Both the position numbers and the translations under genes were made by a program. The notes beneath the pieces are model-generated. The model had not been told where the DNA came from, made no database searches, and saw nothing but the letters and a program-made list of their open reading frames with translations. 39,818 nucleotides of DNA from Myxococcota bacterium (GTDB lineage: Bacteria > Myxococcota_A > Polyangia > Polyangiales > Houyiibacteriaceae), in contig JAHDCI010000027.1 of the NCBI GenBank assembly GCA_020629955.1, positions 1-39,818 on the forward strand, in the 5' to 3' direction. Within the stretch, counting starts at the first letter, position 1. Each line of letters begins with the position of its first letter. Below, piece after piece: positions 23,680 through 31,285 of this stretch.

Positions 23680-24759
23680 CTACGACGCGTTCTTCGCCGC
23701 GAAAGTCTGACCGAGTTCTTCAATCAGCTCACGTGCGCGCGGGGAGAGCTCTTTCGGTACGTCGACTTGAACGATGCATACGAGATCGCCGCGACCCCGC
23801 CCGTCGAGGCGCGGAACGCCCGCTCCGCTGACGACCAAATGTTCTCCGGGCTGAACGCCGGCGGGAACCCGAAGCGAGATGGCATCGTCGCCTGTCTTCA
23901 GGCTTGGAACATCGAGGAGCGCACCGAGTGCCGCTTGGGGGAACGAAAGGTGGACTGCGTGAATCAGGTCGATTCCCTCGCGCTCGAAGCGTTCGTCCTC
24001 AAGGAGACGAACCTTCACATAGAGATGTCCACTCTGGCCGCCGCGCTTTCCGCGTTGGCCTTGGCCGGCGAGCCGGAGCTGCTGACCGTGGTCGATGCCG
24101 GCGGGGATATTCACCTTCACGCGGCGCTCGTGTGCAACTTCGCCAGCACCCGCGCACGCCGGGCAGGATTCCGCAGCTTGTTGTCCTTTGCCTCGGCACC
24201 CTGGGCAGGTCGTTTGGAGTACAAATGCGCCGCGGCGATGCGCGACTTGACCTTGGCCCTGGCAGGTCGTGCAAGTTCGAAGCTTTCCGCCCTTCGCTCC
24301 GGAGCCGCTGCATGGTTCGCAGGGAGTCGGGTGCTTTAACGTGAGTTCCTTTTCGGTCCCGAAAGCCGCTTCCTCCAGCGTGAGCCCGACTTCGCTCTGC
24401 ACGTCCGCGCCGCGCTGAGGTCCGTTTCGGTTCCGGCGACCCCCAAAGCCACCCATCCCGCCAAAGAGATCACCGAAAACGTCTTGGAATTGTCCGAAGA
24501 TATCCCCAACGTCGGCAAACCCTGCGCCGCCCCCGTCGAGACCGGCGTGCCCGAAGCGGTCGTAGACCTCTCGCTTCTGCGGATCGCTAAGGACCTGATA
24601 CGCCTCCGAGACATCCTTGAACTTCTCCTCGGCGGAAGGGTCGTCGGGGTTTTTGTCAGGATGATATTTCATCGCCGCCTTGCGATACGCTCGCTTCAGC
24701 TGGCCTTCGTCTACTCCGCGGTCAACGCCGAGGAGTTCGTAGTAGTCGGTCTTCGCCAT
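23680..24759 (-). CDS. dnaJ: DnaJ (Hsp40) co-chaperone
   Basis: A 359-residue type I DnaJ. The J-domain (MAKTDYYELLGVDRGV) contains HPD at 33-35, which stimulates DnaK ATPase. A Gly/Phe-rich region follows (about 70-107), then the zinc-binding region with four CxxCxGxG repeats (Cys pairs at 147/150, 163/166, 185/188, 199/202) and the C-terminal substrate-binding domains. The start at 24759 gives the conserved N-terminus; upstream in-frame codons to 24834 add a non-homologous extension. No strong ribosome site is visible at the chosen ATG. It is convergent with recD and lies about 24 kb from dnaK. Confidence 0.96.
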   Translation of the reverse strand: MAKTDYYELLGVDRGVDEGQLKRAYRKAAMKYHPDKNPDDPSAEEKFKDVSEAYQVLSDPQKREVYDRFGHAGLDGGGAGFADVGDIFGQFQDVFGDLFGGMGGFGGRRNRNGPQRGADVQSEVGLTLEEAAFGTEKELTLKHPTPCEPCSGSGAKGGKLRTCTTCQGQGQVAHRRGAFVLQTTCPGCRGKGQQAAESCPACAGAGEVAHERRVKVNIPAGIDHGQQLRLAGQGQRGKRGGQSGHLYVKVRLLEDERFEREGIDLIHAVHLSFPQAALGALLDVPSLKTGDDAISLRVPAGVQPGEHLVVSGAGVPRLDGRGRGDLVCIVQVDVPKELSPRARELIEELGQTFAAKNAS

Positions 24760-25059
24760 CTTGATGAGGTTCTTCGCCTTTGTGGGCTTAAGAACTCCGC
24801 CAAGATAAGGGCGTAGCGAAGTCGAGCAACGCAAAAATCATGTTGAGCGGTGATGTCTGGGGGACGTGTCGACACATGTAGGACAAAAGTCCCCATCGGC
24901 TCCGAAATGGCTCAAAACTGGCGAATGGAGTGGTCACCACCCTGATGGGATTGCCCCACGCTTTTCGGAGATGTCGGGGGGAAATCCGCAACGCGGGAAA
25001 AAGAATCCTCTACCGCTGCGTGTTTGGGCTTTGGATCGATACTTGCTCTCTTATGGAGT
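24760..25059. other. Divergent intergenic region between dnaJ and a small gene
   Basis: About 300 bases expected to carry the dnaJ promoter (minus) and the promoter of the gene at 25060 (plus). No sigma-32-like or CIRCE element was recognised. It contains the nested inverted repeat at 24860-24894. Confidence 0.55.
24860..24894. repeat. Nested inverted repeat upstream of dnaJ
   Basis: GGGGAC (24860-24865) and GTCCCC (24889-24894) flank a 10-bp perfect palindrome GTGTCGACAC (24866-24875). It lies about 100 bases upstream of the dnaJ start and about 165 bases upstream of the small plus-strand gene. No T-tract follows on either strand, so a protein-binding site is more likely than a terminator. 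Confidence 0.35.
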
Positions 25060-25401
25060 ATGTCCCGGAATCGTTCCCGCACGGCCTCTGGTCGCGAGTC
25101 CAATAGCGAATCGAAGACCAGCGAATCTGGCGTCGCGCGCAGGCGAATGCGCGCGCTCGCAGAGGCCACTAGGCAAGCGAAGGTGACCGGCGAGTCGATC
25201 GGGCTGCGCGGGTCGGCGCGTTCCTCGCAGGAAGAAGTAATCAGCCGCGCGATCCTCGCGTCGGTCGCCCGTGAACTGGAGCGAGCCGCTGAAATGGTGA
25301 AGATGCTCGCCGAGCGTGGCGTGAGCCCGGAGAAGATCGCCGAGTTTCTTGAAGCAGAAGCGAATGCTCGCCGAGCTGCCATCGAGGAGCTCCGGGGCTA
25401 G
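25060..25401 (+). CDS. Small helical protein of unknown function
   Basis: A 113-residue protein beginning MSRNRSRTASGRESNSESK. The first 45 residues are polar and basic. The rest is predicted helical and amphipathic, with a coiled-coil-like run from ISRAILASVARELERAAE through VSPEKIAEFLEAEANARRAA. Such a pattern fits a small oligomerising or adaptor protein. The ATG at 25060 has GGAG five bases upstream; a TTG at 25024 would add a short hydrophobic piece and is less likely. Long open frames exist on the opposite strand but look like shadows. No family was recognised. Confidence 0.6.
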   Translation: MSRNRSRTASGRESNSESKTSESGVARRRMRALAEATRQAKVTGESIGLRGSARSSQEEVISRAILASVARELERAAEMVKMLAERGVSPEKIAEFLEAEANARRAAIEELRG

Positions 25402-25732
25402 TCCCTGGTTCCGCGTGTTTCTAACGGACACGCCGTTTTTGTGAGCGTTCTCTCGCTGTCCCCCTTGCACGTTCCGCAGTGATGGACACGTCGGGGACTG
25501 CGCACTTCGCGCAACAAGGTTTTGGTTTGATGATCCAGCAACGATATCGACAGAATGACGAGTCACGAACTCGGTCCCCATCTGCAACGTCGCTGGAGTT
25601 CATCACCTCGGTTCGTTAACGAACCGGATGCGATCGGTCTCCCTGCGAACGCAGGTCGAGGGGCTCTAGCTCGCTTGCGGGCTTCAGTTCGTCGTCGCTC
25701 TCTCGATTTCGCGCTGGGCGAGGTTTGAGAAA
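25402..25732. other. Intergenic region upstream of the MATE exporter
   Basis: About 330 bases without a convincing gene. A short minus-strand open frame (25421-25606) has an arbitrary-looking Cys/Arg-rich translation and is not called. The region holds the 18-bp palindrome at 25609-25626 and probably the MATE promoter; no clear -35/-10 boxes were seen. Confidence 0.55.
25609..25626. promoter_or_regulatory. 18-bp perfect palindrome, candidate operator of the MATE gene
   Basis: CGGTTCGTTAACGAACCG reads the same on both strands with no central spacer. It lies 106 bases upstream of the exporter start. Size and symmetry suit a dimeric regulator of the TetR or MarR type, which often controls efflux genes. 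No regulator gene lies next to it. It has no T-tract, so it is not a terminator. Confidence 0.5.
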
Positions 25733-27172
25733 ATGGAATACGAAGATAGCTCGGGCGAGGAGCCCGGACATCGTCACCGCGAACGTCACCGGCATAGATC
25801 GGGCTCGGCGAACACGGAGAACGTTGGCGTCGCCGAGTGGGAGGATCGGATTGGCGCTCATATGGTTACCCTTGCATGGCCGATTGCGGTCTCGATGCTC
25901 TCGTATGCCACGATGAGCTTCGTCGACACGCTCTTCGTCTCGCATATGGGGACGGCGGAACTCGCGGGCGTGGGGCTCGCGACCATCGCTTGCTTCACTA
26001 TTGTATGCTTTCCGATTGGGTTCTTACGGGGCGCGAAGGTGACCATCTCGCAATCGATTGGCGCGGGCGATTTACCCCAAGCCCATCGTCAAGCGAGCGC
26101 CGCGCGGGTGGTCGCTCTCGGGATCGGTTTCGGAATGGCGATAGCGGGAGTGCTGCTCGCGCCTCTTCTTTCACATTTGACCGAGACTGCGGCGAGTGCA
26201 GAAGCCGCGACCACATATGCTCGCATCCGTCTATTGGGTTGCCCGGCGCTTTTCAGTTACGTGGCGCTGCGCGAGAGTGAGTACGGATTCGGTCGTCCGA
26301 AAGGACCCATGCGCGCGACGCTTGTCAGCAACGCGGTGAATATTGGGCTCGATGCTCTGTTCGTTTGGGGGCTGGATATGGGCGTCGCCGGAGTCGCGTT
26401 CGCCACACTCGCTGCGCATGTGACTGAGATCTGCGTTTTGGCATGGATTACACGGCGCCATCGCGCTGGCCGCCAATCGCTTCGTTTCGATGCGCTGCGA
26501 AGGGAGTTTCGGCTATTGAGAGAGGTGGGACTCCCGACGGGTGCCCAAGCGCTCATCGAAGTTGGTGCGTTTGCAACCGTCACCGCGATGCTTGCGAACG
26601 CCGGAGATGCGGAACTCGCTGCACACCAGATTGGCATTCAAGTCATCCACCTAACGCTCCTTCCGCCAATGGCCTCCGCCGATGCTGCGTCCGTCTTGTC
26701 CGGAAATGCGGCCGGGGCGTCACGTTTCGATTTGGTTCCGCGGGTGGCAGTTCGGGCGATGATGTTGGGCGGCACATATGCGGCCCTCGCGTCGATTGCG
26801 TTGCTTCTTTTTAGCGCTCCCATCGCTTCGATTTTCACAGAAGATCCGGCGTTGATTCGAACCGCATCCATGGTCTTGGTATTTGCGGGCATTTTTCAGG
26901 TGGCAGACGTCGCGAATGTCGTTGCCCGAGAAGTGCTGCGCGGGGCGGGCGATGTTCGCTATGCAGCGATTGTCGGCATTACGGCTGCGTGGACCGTGAC
27001 TCCGCCTCTTGCGTACTTTCTCGGCGTCCGCGCAGGTTATGGCGCAGTCGGCGCCTGGGCGGGATTGTGCGTGGAGGTCTTTGTTGTCGCGGGCGTCTTT
27101 TGGGCCAGGCTTCTCTCTGGAAAATGGAAAACCGCACCAAGAATGAACCTTCGCGTTGAACCCGCGGAGTGA
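25733..27172 (+). CDS. MATE-family multidrug/toxin efflux transporter
   Basis: A 479-residue protein with about twelve hydrophobic segments in two related halves, typical of MATE antiporters (NorM/DinF type). Characteristic pieces are DTLFVSHMGTAELAGVGLA in helix 2, the loop GAKVTISQSIGAGD, YGFGRPKGPMRATLVSNAVN, and in the second half ELAAHQIGIQVIHL and REVLRGAGDVRYA. These transporters export cationic drugs or metabolites using a Na+ or H+ gradient in the inner membrane. An unusual hydrophilic N-terminal extension of about 40 residues contains HRHRERHRHR. If the real start is downstream, the helix-1 region would be shortened, so ATG 25733 is kept. The DinF and DMT alternatives are less likely. 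The substrate is unknown. Confidence 0.93.
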   Translation: MEYEDSSGEEPGHRHRERHRHRSGSANTENVGVAEWEDRIGAHMVTLAWPIAVSMLSYATMSFVDTLFVSHMGTAELAGVGLATIACFTIVCFPIGFLRGAKVTISQSIGAGDLPQAHRQASAARVVALGIGFGMAIAGVLLAPLLSHLTETAASAEAATTYARIRLLGCPALFSYVALRESEYGFGRPKGPMRATLVSNAVNIGLDALFVWGLDMGVAGVAFATLAAHVTEICVLAWITRRHRAGRQSLRFDALRREFRLLREVGLPTGAQALIEVGAFATVTAMLANAGDAELAAHQIGIQVIHLTLLPPMASADAASVLSGNAAGASRFDLVPRVAVRAMMLGGTYAALASIALLLFSAPIASIFTEDPALIRTASMVLVFAGIFQVADVANVVAREVLRGAGDVRYAAIVGITAAWTVTPPLAYFLGVRAGYGAVGAWAGLCVEVFVVAGVFWARLLSGKWKTAPRMNLRVEPAE

Positions 27173-27175
27173 GGA

Positions 27176-27215
27176 AGGAGCCCTGTTCTGAAAAGAGCGG
27201 GGCTCTTTCCTTTTC
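27176..27215 (+). terminator. Intrinsic terminator after the MATE gene
   Basis: AGGAGCCCTGTTC (27176-27188) pairs with GAGCGGGGCTCTT (27195-27207) across a 6-base loop, with two G-U pairs and one mismatch, and is followed by the T-rich TCCTTTTC. It begins directly after the stop codon. Confidence 0.75.
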
Positions 27216-27277
27216 ACCATAGTGGTGAGAGAAAAATTCAATGTAGGTAAAATGGTTGGTTCCGGTACGCTTTGCGT

Positions 27278-30133
27278 ATGGACATCTCGAATTTCTTTAT
27301 TCTACCGAGGGTTTGTGGCTTTGCGCTGCTCCTCGCTTTCGCCGGCTGCGGGGACGACGATTCAATGGTGCTGGATGGTGGCTCCGACGCCACAACTCCC
27401 GATTCGGGCGGCGAAGACGCGGATGCGCCCGATGTCCCGGAAGGAGACGACCGGGACGGAGATGGCCTGACGAACGACCAAGAAACCGAGGGATGGGATA
27501 TCGCTGTCGACCGAATCGGTTTGGGCGATACGGTCATGATTCGAGTGACGAGTGACCCGGACGACCCGGATTCCGACGACGACGGCCTTAGCGATATGCA
27601 GGAGTATCTGCGCACGAATCCGATGGAGGCGGATACCGATGGGGATGGCCTCTCGGATCGTGACGAGCTTGAGATCTATTTGAGTATCCCAACGACCGTC
27701 GACTCGGATGGAGACTCGATTCAAGGCGCGACAAGCAATCCCCAAATGTGGGATGGCGACGAAGTCATGCGCTGGGGCACTTCGCCCTCGTTGCCGGATA
27801 CGGATGGCGATAATCGCTCCGATTTCGACGAGGCGATCAGCAACGGTACGAACCCACTCGTTGCGCAGGTTCCGATCGTCGCTCTCGAGTTTGCGGGCGA
27901 AATGGACGTTCGCCTTAATGTGGAATACGTCGAAATGGCCGGTACCGAGACTTCGTACGGGAGTTCCTTCGGCCTCGAGATGAGCTCGGCTGCAAGCAAT
28001 ACGGACCGCGTCGCGACGACGAATACGATCGAAAATTCTCGCACGGTCTCAGTCTCCGTGGGCGTTGAGAGCGGCTGGCCACCTTCGGCGAGCGTGTCGG
28101 CGAGTTTCTCGGCGACGACCACCACCGGCTTTTCCGAGGAACGCTCGGCATCGGTGACCCGCTCCGCAGCTCGGACCGCACAGTCCGAGTTCCAGCGTGC
28201 TCAGGCAGATTCGCGATCGCTCACCGAACGCGCGAGCACAGGTTCGCTCTCCATTGGGATGAGCATCTCCAACCCGAGCGAAATTGCGTACGCTCTGACG
28301 AATCTAACCGTCTCCGTGCTTCAGTGGGACAGCGCCTCTCAGGAGTTCCGCACGGTCGGAACGCTGACGCCTGAGATCGAAGAGTTTAACCTGGCCCCGG
28401 GTGAGAGCCGCGCCGTGCCGAGTCAGGTTTCTGCGGATTCGGTGAATGCGGACCTGATTCGAGAGTTCTTACGCGACCCGAAGTCTCTCTTCTTCGCCGT
28501 GTCGAACTTCGACATCACGAACGCAGACGGCATCAACTATGCCTTTCTCGAGGAGACCACGGCCGCCCGTACGGGACGGGTGACGATCGACTATGGTGAC
28601 GGCACCGTGGAGAGCTACCGGGTCGCGACAAATGTTCGCCGAAACGCCGATGGTTCACTCGCGGGCGTTCCGCTTCAGACCGTCTTCGATGAGTACCTCG
28701 AGATCCCCTTCGAGGCGACTCCATGGGATGGCGATGACCCTGCGTTCAGCGAAAAGGTCGGCGTGGAAGTGCTGACGCAGGTTCGAGAACTCGCCGCCTC
28801 GGAGCGTGATGAGCCGCTCGGTTTCTGGGCCATCTTCTCAGATGTCGCCGACATTGATGGCACGTACCGTAACTTCGGAGAGACCGTTCTCCAGCGCGGT
28901 GAGTCGCTTCACATCGCGTACCTTCGCGACCGTGATGGCGACGGTGTTTTCGACCGCGAAGAAGATTTCCACGGAACGTCGGACGAGGATGAAGATTCAG
29001 ACGATGACGGTCTGAGCGACTTCGACGAGGTCAAAGCGGGCTGGGAAGCCGGCGTGGGCGCCGGCGGCGACTATCCCCGCCAGGTTTACTCGGATCCGCT
29101 CAGTTCGGATGCAGACGATGACGGCCTCGATGATGCCGCGGAGCGCGAGGCTGGTACAGACCCGCACAACCCGGATACCGACGGTGACGAGATCCTCGAT
29201 GGCGCGGACAGCAACCCGCTGGATTCCTCGAACGAGCCTCCGGTCTTGGACTTGTCGTTCACGGTCGATGGCGCTTTTGTTGAAGTGAGCGGTTCGGTGA
29301 CGGATAGCTCGGATCCGATCCGCTCGGTGGTCTTCGACTGGGGCGATGGCTCAAGCGATGTGGTGATGGCTGGGTATGATGCCATCTCGCTACGCCACGG
29401 TTACCTCTTCCCGGACGACCACACGATCACGATCACCGCGACCGACGACCGGGACGGTCGCACGATCGAAATGGTGACGCGCACGACAACGGAAGTGTTC
29501 GCCGACCGTCACTTTTCCTTTGACGGTACCTTCAACGAGCTCATCTCGGGGACGCCGGGCATTATGTTTTACAACGGAACCTCTTCTTCGGCGCGCTTCG
29601 AGGCGGGGCGACTTCCAGACCGTCAGTCGTTCCGCTTCATCCGAGATTTCTCGGATGGACGAGACAATACCTACATGCGCGCGAATCTCAGTTCGTTCCC
29701 GGTCGATGAGATGAGCATCGCCTTCTGGACAAATCTCGGCGCAGCGGGGGTCATTATCTCACAACCCAACGCCTTCGCGATTACGGTCGAAGCTGGCGTT
29801 CCAGCGTTCCACGTCGGAAATGAATCGGTTAGCGCTTCAGGTGGACCGAACGAGGAGTGGAACTTCTACGTGGTGACTCGCGAAGGCTCGACAACCCGCT
29901 TCTACAAGAACGGCGTTTTCCTTGGAATGCGTACGCTCTCGAGAAGCGGCTCTTCGTGTAGCCGAACGTTTATCGGCGGTCGTACCCGTGACTGCGCCGA
30001 CATGATTGTCTTCGACGGCGATAGTGAGGACAATTTCTTTAACGGCCGTCTTCAGGACCTTCGCGTTTTTGAGCGAACGCTGACGATGGATGAGATCAAC
30101 GCACTCTACGGAGAAGCTGGCTTCAGCCACTGA
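27278..30133 (+). CDS. Lipoprotein resembling binary-toxin B/anthrax protective antigen core, with TSP3, PKD-like and LamG-like domains
   Basis: A 951-residue lipoprotein; Cys24 follows LLLAFAG. After an Asp-rich linker come thrombospondin type 3/PA-type calcium repeats (about 58-190; DRDGDGLTND, DSDDDGLSDMQE, DTDGDGLSDRDE). The central part (about 195-480) resembles by eye domain 2 of protective antigen: Ser/Val-rich strands (TVSVSVGVESG, ASVSASFSATTTTGFS), a GSLSIGMSISN segment like PA ANIRYVNTG, NLAP, and EETTAARTGRVTIDYGD like PA ETTARIIFNGKD. A second TSP3 block follows (about 552-645), then a PKD-like fold (about 655-735) and a C-terminal LamG-like jelly roll (about 744-940, ending LQDLRVFERTLTMDEINALYG). 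It could form an oligomer or pore, or be purely adhesive. No enzymatic toxin gene is nearby. Start: ATG 27278 rather than TTG 27272. Confidence 0.8.
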   Translation: MDISNFFILPRVCGFALLLAFAGCGDDDSMVLDGGSDATTPDSGGEDADAPDVPEGDDRDGDGLTNDQETEGWDIAVDRIGLGDTVMIRVTSDPDDPDSDDDGLSDMQEYLRTNPMEADTDGDGLSDRDELEIYLSIPTTVDSDGDSIQGATSNPQMWDGDEVMRWGTSPSLPDTDGDNRSDFDEAISNGTNPLVAQVPIVALEFAGEMDVRLNVEYVEMAGTETSYGSSFGLEMSSAASNTDRVATTNTIENSRTVSVSVGVESGWPPSASVSASFSATTTTGFSEERSASVTRSAARTAQSEFQRAQADSRSLTERASTGSLSIGMSISNPSEIAYALTNLTVSVLQWDSASQEFRTVGTLTPEIEEFNLAPGESRAVPSQVSADSVNADLIREFLRDPKSLFFAVSNFDITNADGINYAFLEETTAARTGRVTIDYGDGTVESYRVATNVRRNADGSLAGVPLQTVFDEYLEIPFEATPWDGDDPAFSEKVGVEVLTQVRELAASERDEPLGFWAIFSDVADIDGTYRNFGETVLQRGESLHIAYLRDRDGDGVFDREEDFHGTSDEDEDSDDDGLSDFDEVKAGWEAGVGAGGDYPRQVYSDPLSSDADDDGLDDAAEREAGTDPHNPDTDGDEILDGADSNPLDSSNEPPVLDLSFTVDGAFVEVSGSVTDSSDPIRSVVFDWGDGSSDVVMAGYDAISLRHGYLFPDDHTITITATDDRDGRTIEMVTRTTTEVFADRHFSFDGTFNELISGTPGIMFYNGTSSSARFEAGRLPDRQSFRFIRDFSDGRDNTYMRANLSSFPVDEMSIAFWTNLGAAGVIISQPNAFAITVEAGVPAFHVGNESVSASGGPNEEWNFYVVTREGSTTRFYKNGVFLGMRTLSRSGSSCSRTFIGGRTRDCADMIVFDGDSEDNFFNGRLQDLRVFERTLTMDEINALYGEAGFSH

Positions 30134-30150
30134 TCGGTCATATGCGCGTA

Positions 30151-30177
30151 AGGAGGCTCCCGCGCGGGGGCCTTTTT
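30151..30177 (+). terminator. Intrinsic terminator after the PA-like lipoprotein gene
   Basis: AGGCTCCCGC (30154-30163) and GCGGGGGCCT (30164-30173) form a stem with one G-U pair, the inner bases making the loop, followed by TTTTT (30173-30177). It lies 20 bases after the stop and may also serve the convergent gene, though the opposite-strand T-tract is poor. Confidence 0.8.
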
Positions 30178-31285
30178 ACGTTTGGAGGCGCTCGACTCCA
30201 AGCGGGCCGAGAGGGCTACCATTGCTCGCGAACTCCACCATTCGCTCGGCGGCCAGCAGACCAAGCGAGTTTCCGTAGCCCGAGAACCCGCCTGCGAAGA
30301 ATACGCCTTCAAGATCCGGAATCGCACCAACGATGGGCGAGCGATCGGGGGAGAATCCCATCGTACCGGCCCAGCGATGTTCGACCTCAACGCGATGGCC
30401 CAACAGGCGCTCGAGCTCGCTCTTGAGAACCGAGGTGACATTCGCCGTTGGCCGATCGACGAGGGTGTATTCTTGCTTCTCGAAAAGAGAACGCGCGCCG
30501 CCCATGAGCATTCGCCCATCGGCTAGCTGCCGAAAGTATCCGAGTCCGCTGATCCCAGGCGCGTCTAGACGCGCGGCGATGGAGCGCGTCCGAATCATTT
30601 GCCCTCGCGCGGGGCGGATTAACTCCGCGAGGTAGGGACTGAGCAAGGCCGAGTATCCGTTCAGGCAGAGGAAGATGCGCTCGCAATCGAACTCGAAGCG
30701 ACGTGAAATCACCTTGCCCTTCGACAGCGCGCTTACCTCGCTCTCCTCGTAAATCGCAGCGCCAGAGTTTCGCGCGAGCGCCTCCGCGAGATGTGCCGGC
30801 TGCGTGCAGAAGTCGCCTGCGATTCGCATGTAGGCCAAGTGCTCAAGGCCAAGCGGATCCCCTTTTCCAAACTCTACGGGAAAGCCGTCCTCTTCGAGGG
30901 CGCGCGCCCAAGCCTCAAGCTCCCTTGCGTAAGCCGGATCCCGCGCGAAGCGGTAGGGGGCTGGGTCGATCGGAAGCGCATTGTCCTCCGCGAGTTTTCG
31001 CATTTTGGCAACGTTCTGCTGCACGAGTCCAAAGAGCTCTTTTGCTGCGGCTCTGCCACGTTTTTTGATGAGCTCCGGATAATGCTCTCGCTGATTGGTC
31101 ATCACGAAGCCGGCGTTGCGGCCGCTTGCACCGGCTGCGAGATGACGCGCTTCCACGATGGCGACGTCACGGTCTTGCGCGCGAAGGAGGCTTGCCGCCC
31201 AACTTCCGACAAGCCCTCCGCCGATCACAACGTCTTGGTGCTGAGCGCGCTCGGCTCGCTCCCCCTGCCAATGAGAGACGCTCAA
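30176..31285 (-). CDS. FAD-dependent amine/amino-acid oxidase (DAO superfamily, PuuB-like)
   Basis: A 369-residue flavoenzyme. The N-terminal dinucleotide fold is DVVIGGGLVGSWAASLL with VAIVEARHLAAGASGRNAGF, matching gamma-glutamylputrescine oxidase PuuB and related glycine oxidases. C-terminal FAD contacts are RWAGTMGFSPDRSPIVG and FFAGGFSGYGNSLG. Such enzymes oxidise an amine to an imine or aldehyde with FAD. It starts at TTG, overlapping the stop of the aldehyde dehydrogenase gene (TTGA), so the two are translationally coupled and probably act in sequence, amine to aldehyde to acid. Shorter than PuuB (about 426 residues), so substrate assignment to polyamines is tentative; D-amino-acid or sarcosine-type substrates remain possible. 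Confidence 0.85.
   Translation of the reverse strand: MSVSHWQGERAERAQHQDVVIGGGLVGSWAASLLRAQDRDVAIVEARHLAAGASGRNAGFVMTNQREHYPELIKKRGRAAAKELFGLVQQNVAKMRKLAEDNALPIDPAPYRFARDPAYARELEAWARALEEDGFPVEFGKGDPLGLEHLAYMRIAGDFCTQPAHLAEALARNSGAAIYEESEVSALSKGKVISRRFEFDCERIFLCLNGYSALLSPYLAELIRPARGQMIRTRSIAARLDAPGISGLGYFRQLADGRMLMGGARSLFEKQEYTLVDRPTANVTSVLKSELERLLGHRVEVEHRWAGTMGFSPDRSPIVGAIPDLEGVFFAGGFSGYGNSLGLLAAERMVEFASNGSPLGPLGVERLQT

Noticed and set aside
24912-25587. Two minus-strand open frames (24912-25382 and 25051-25587) opposite the small helical gene
   Set aside because: Ser/Arg/Ala-rich translations without pattern; the plus-strand frame has a ribosome site and a coherent helical sequence.
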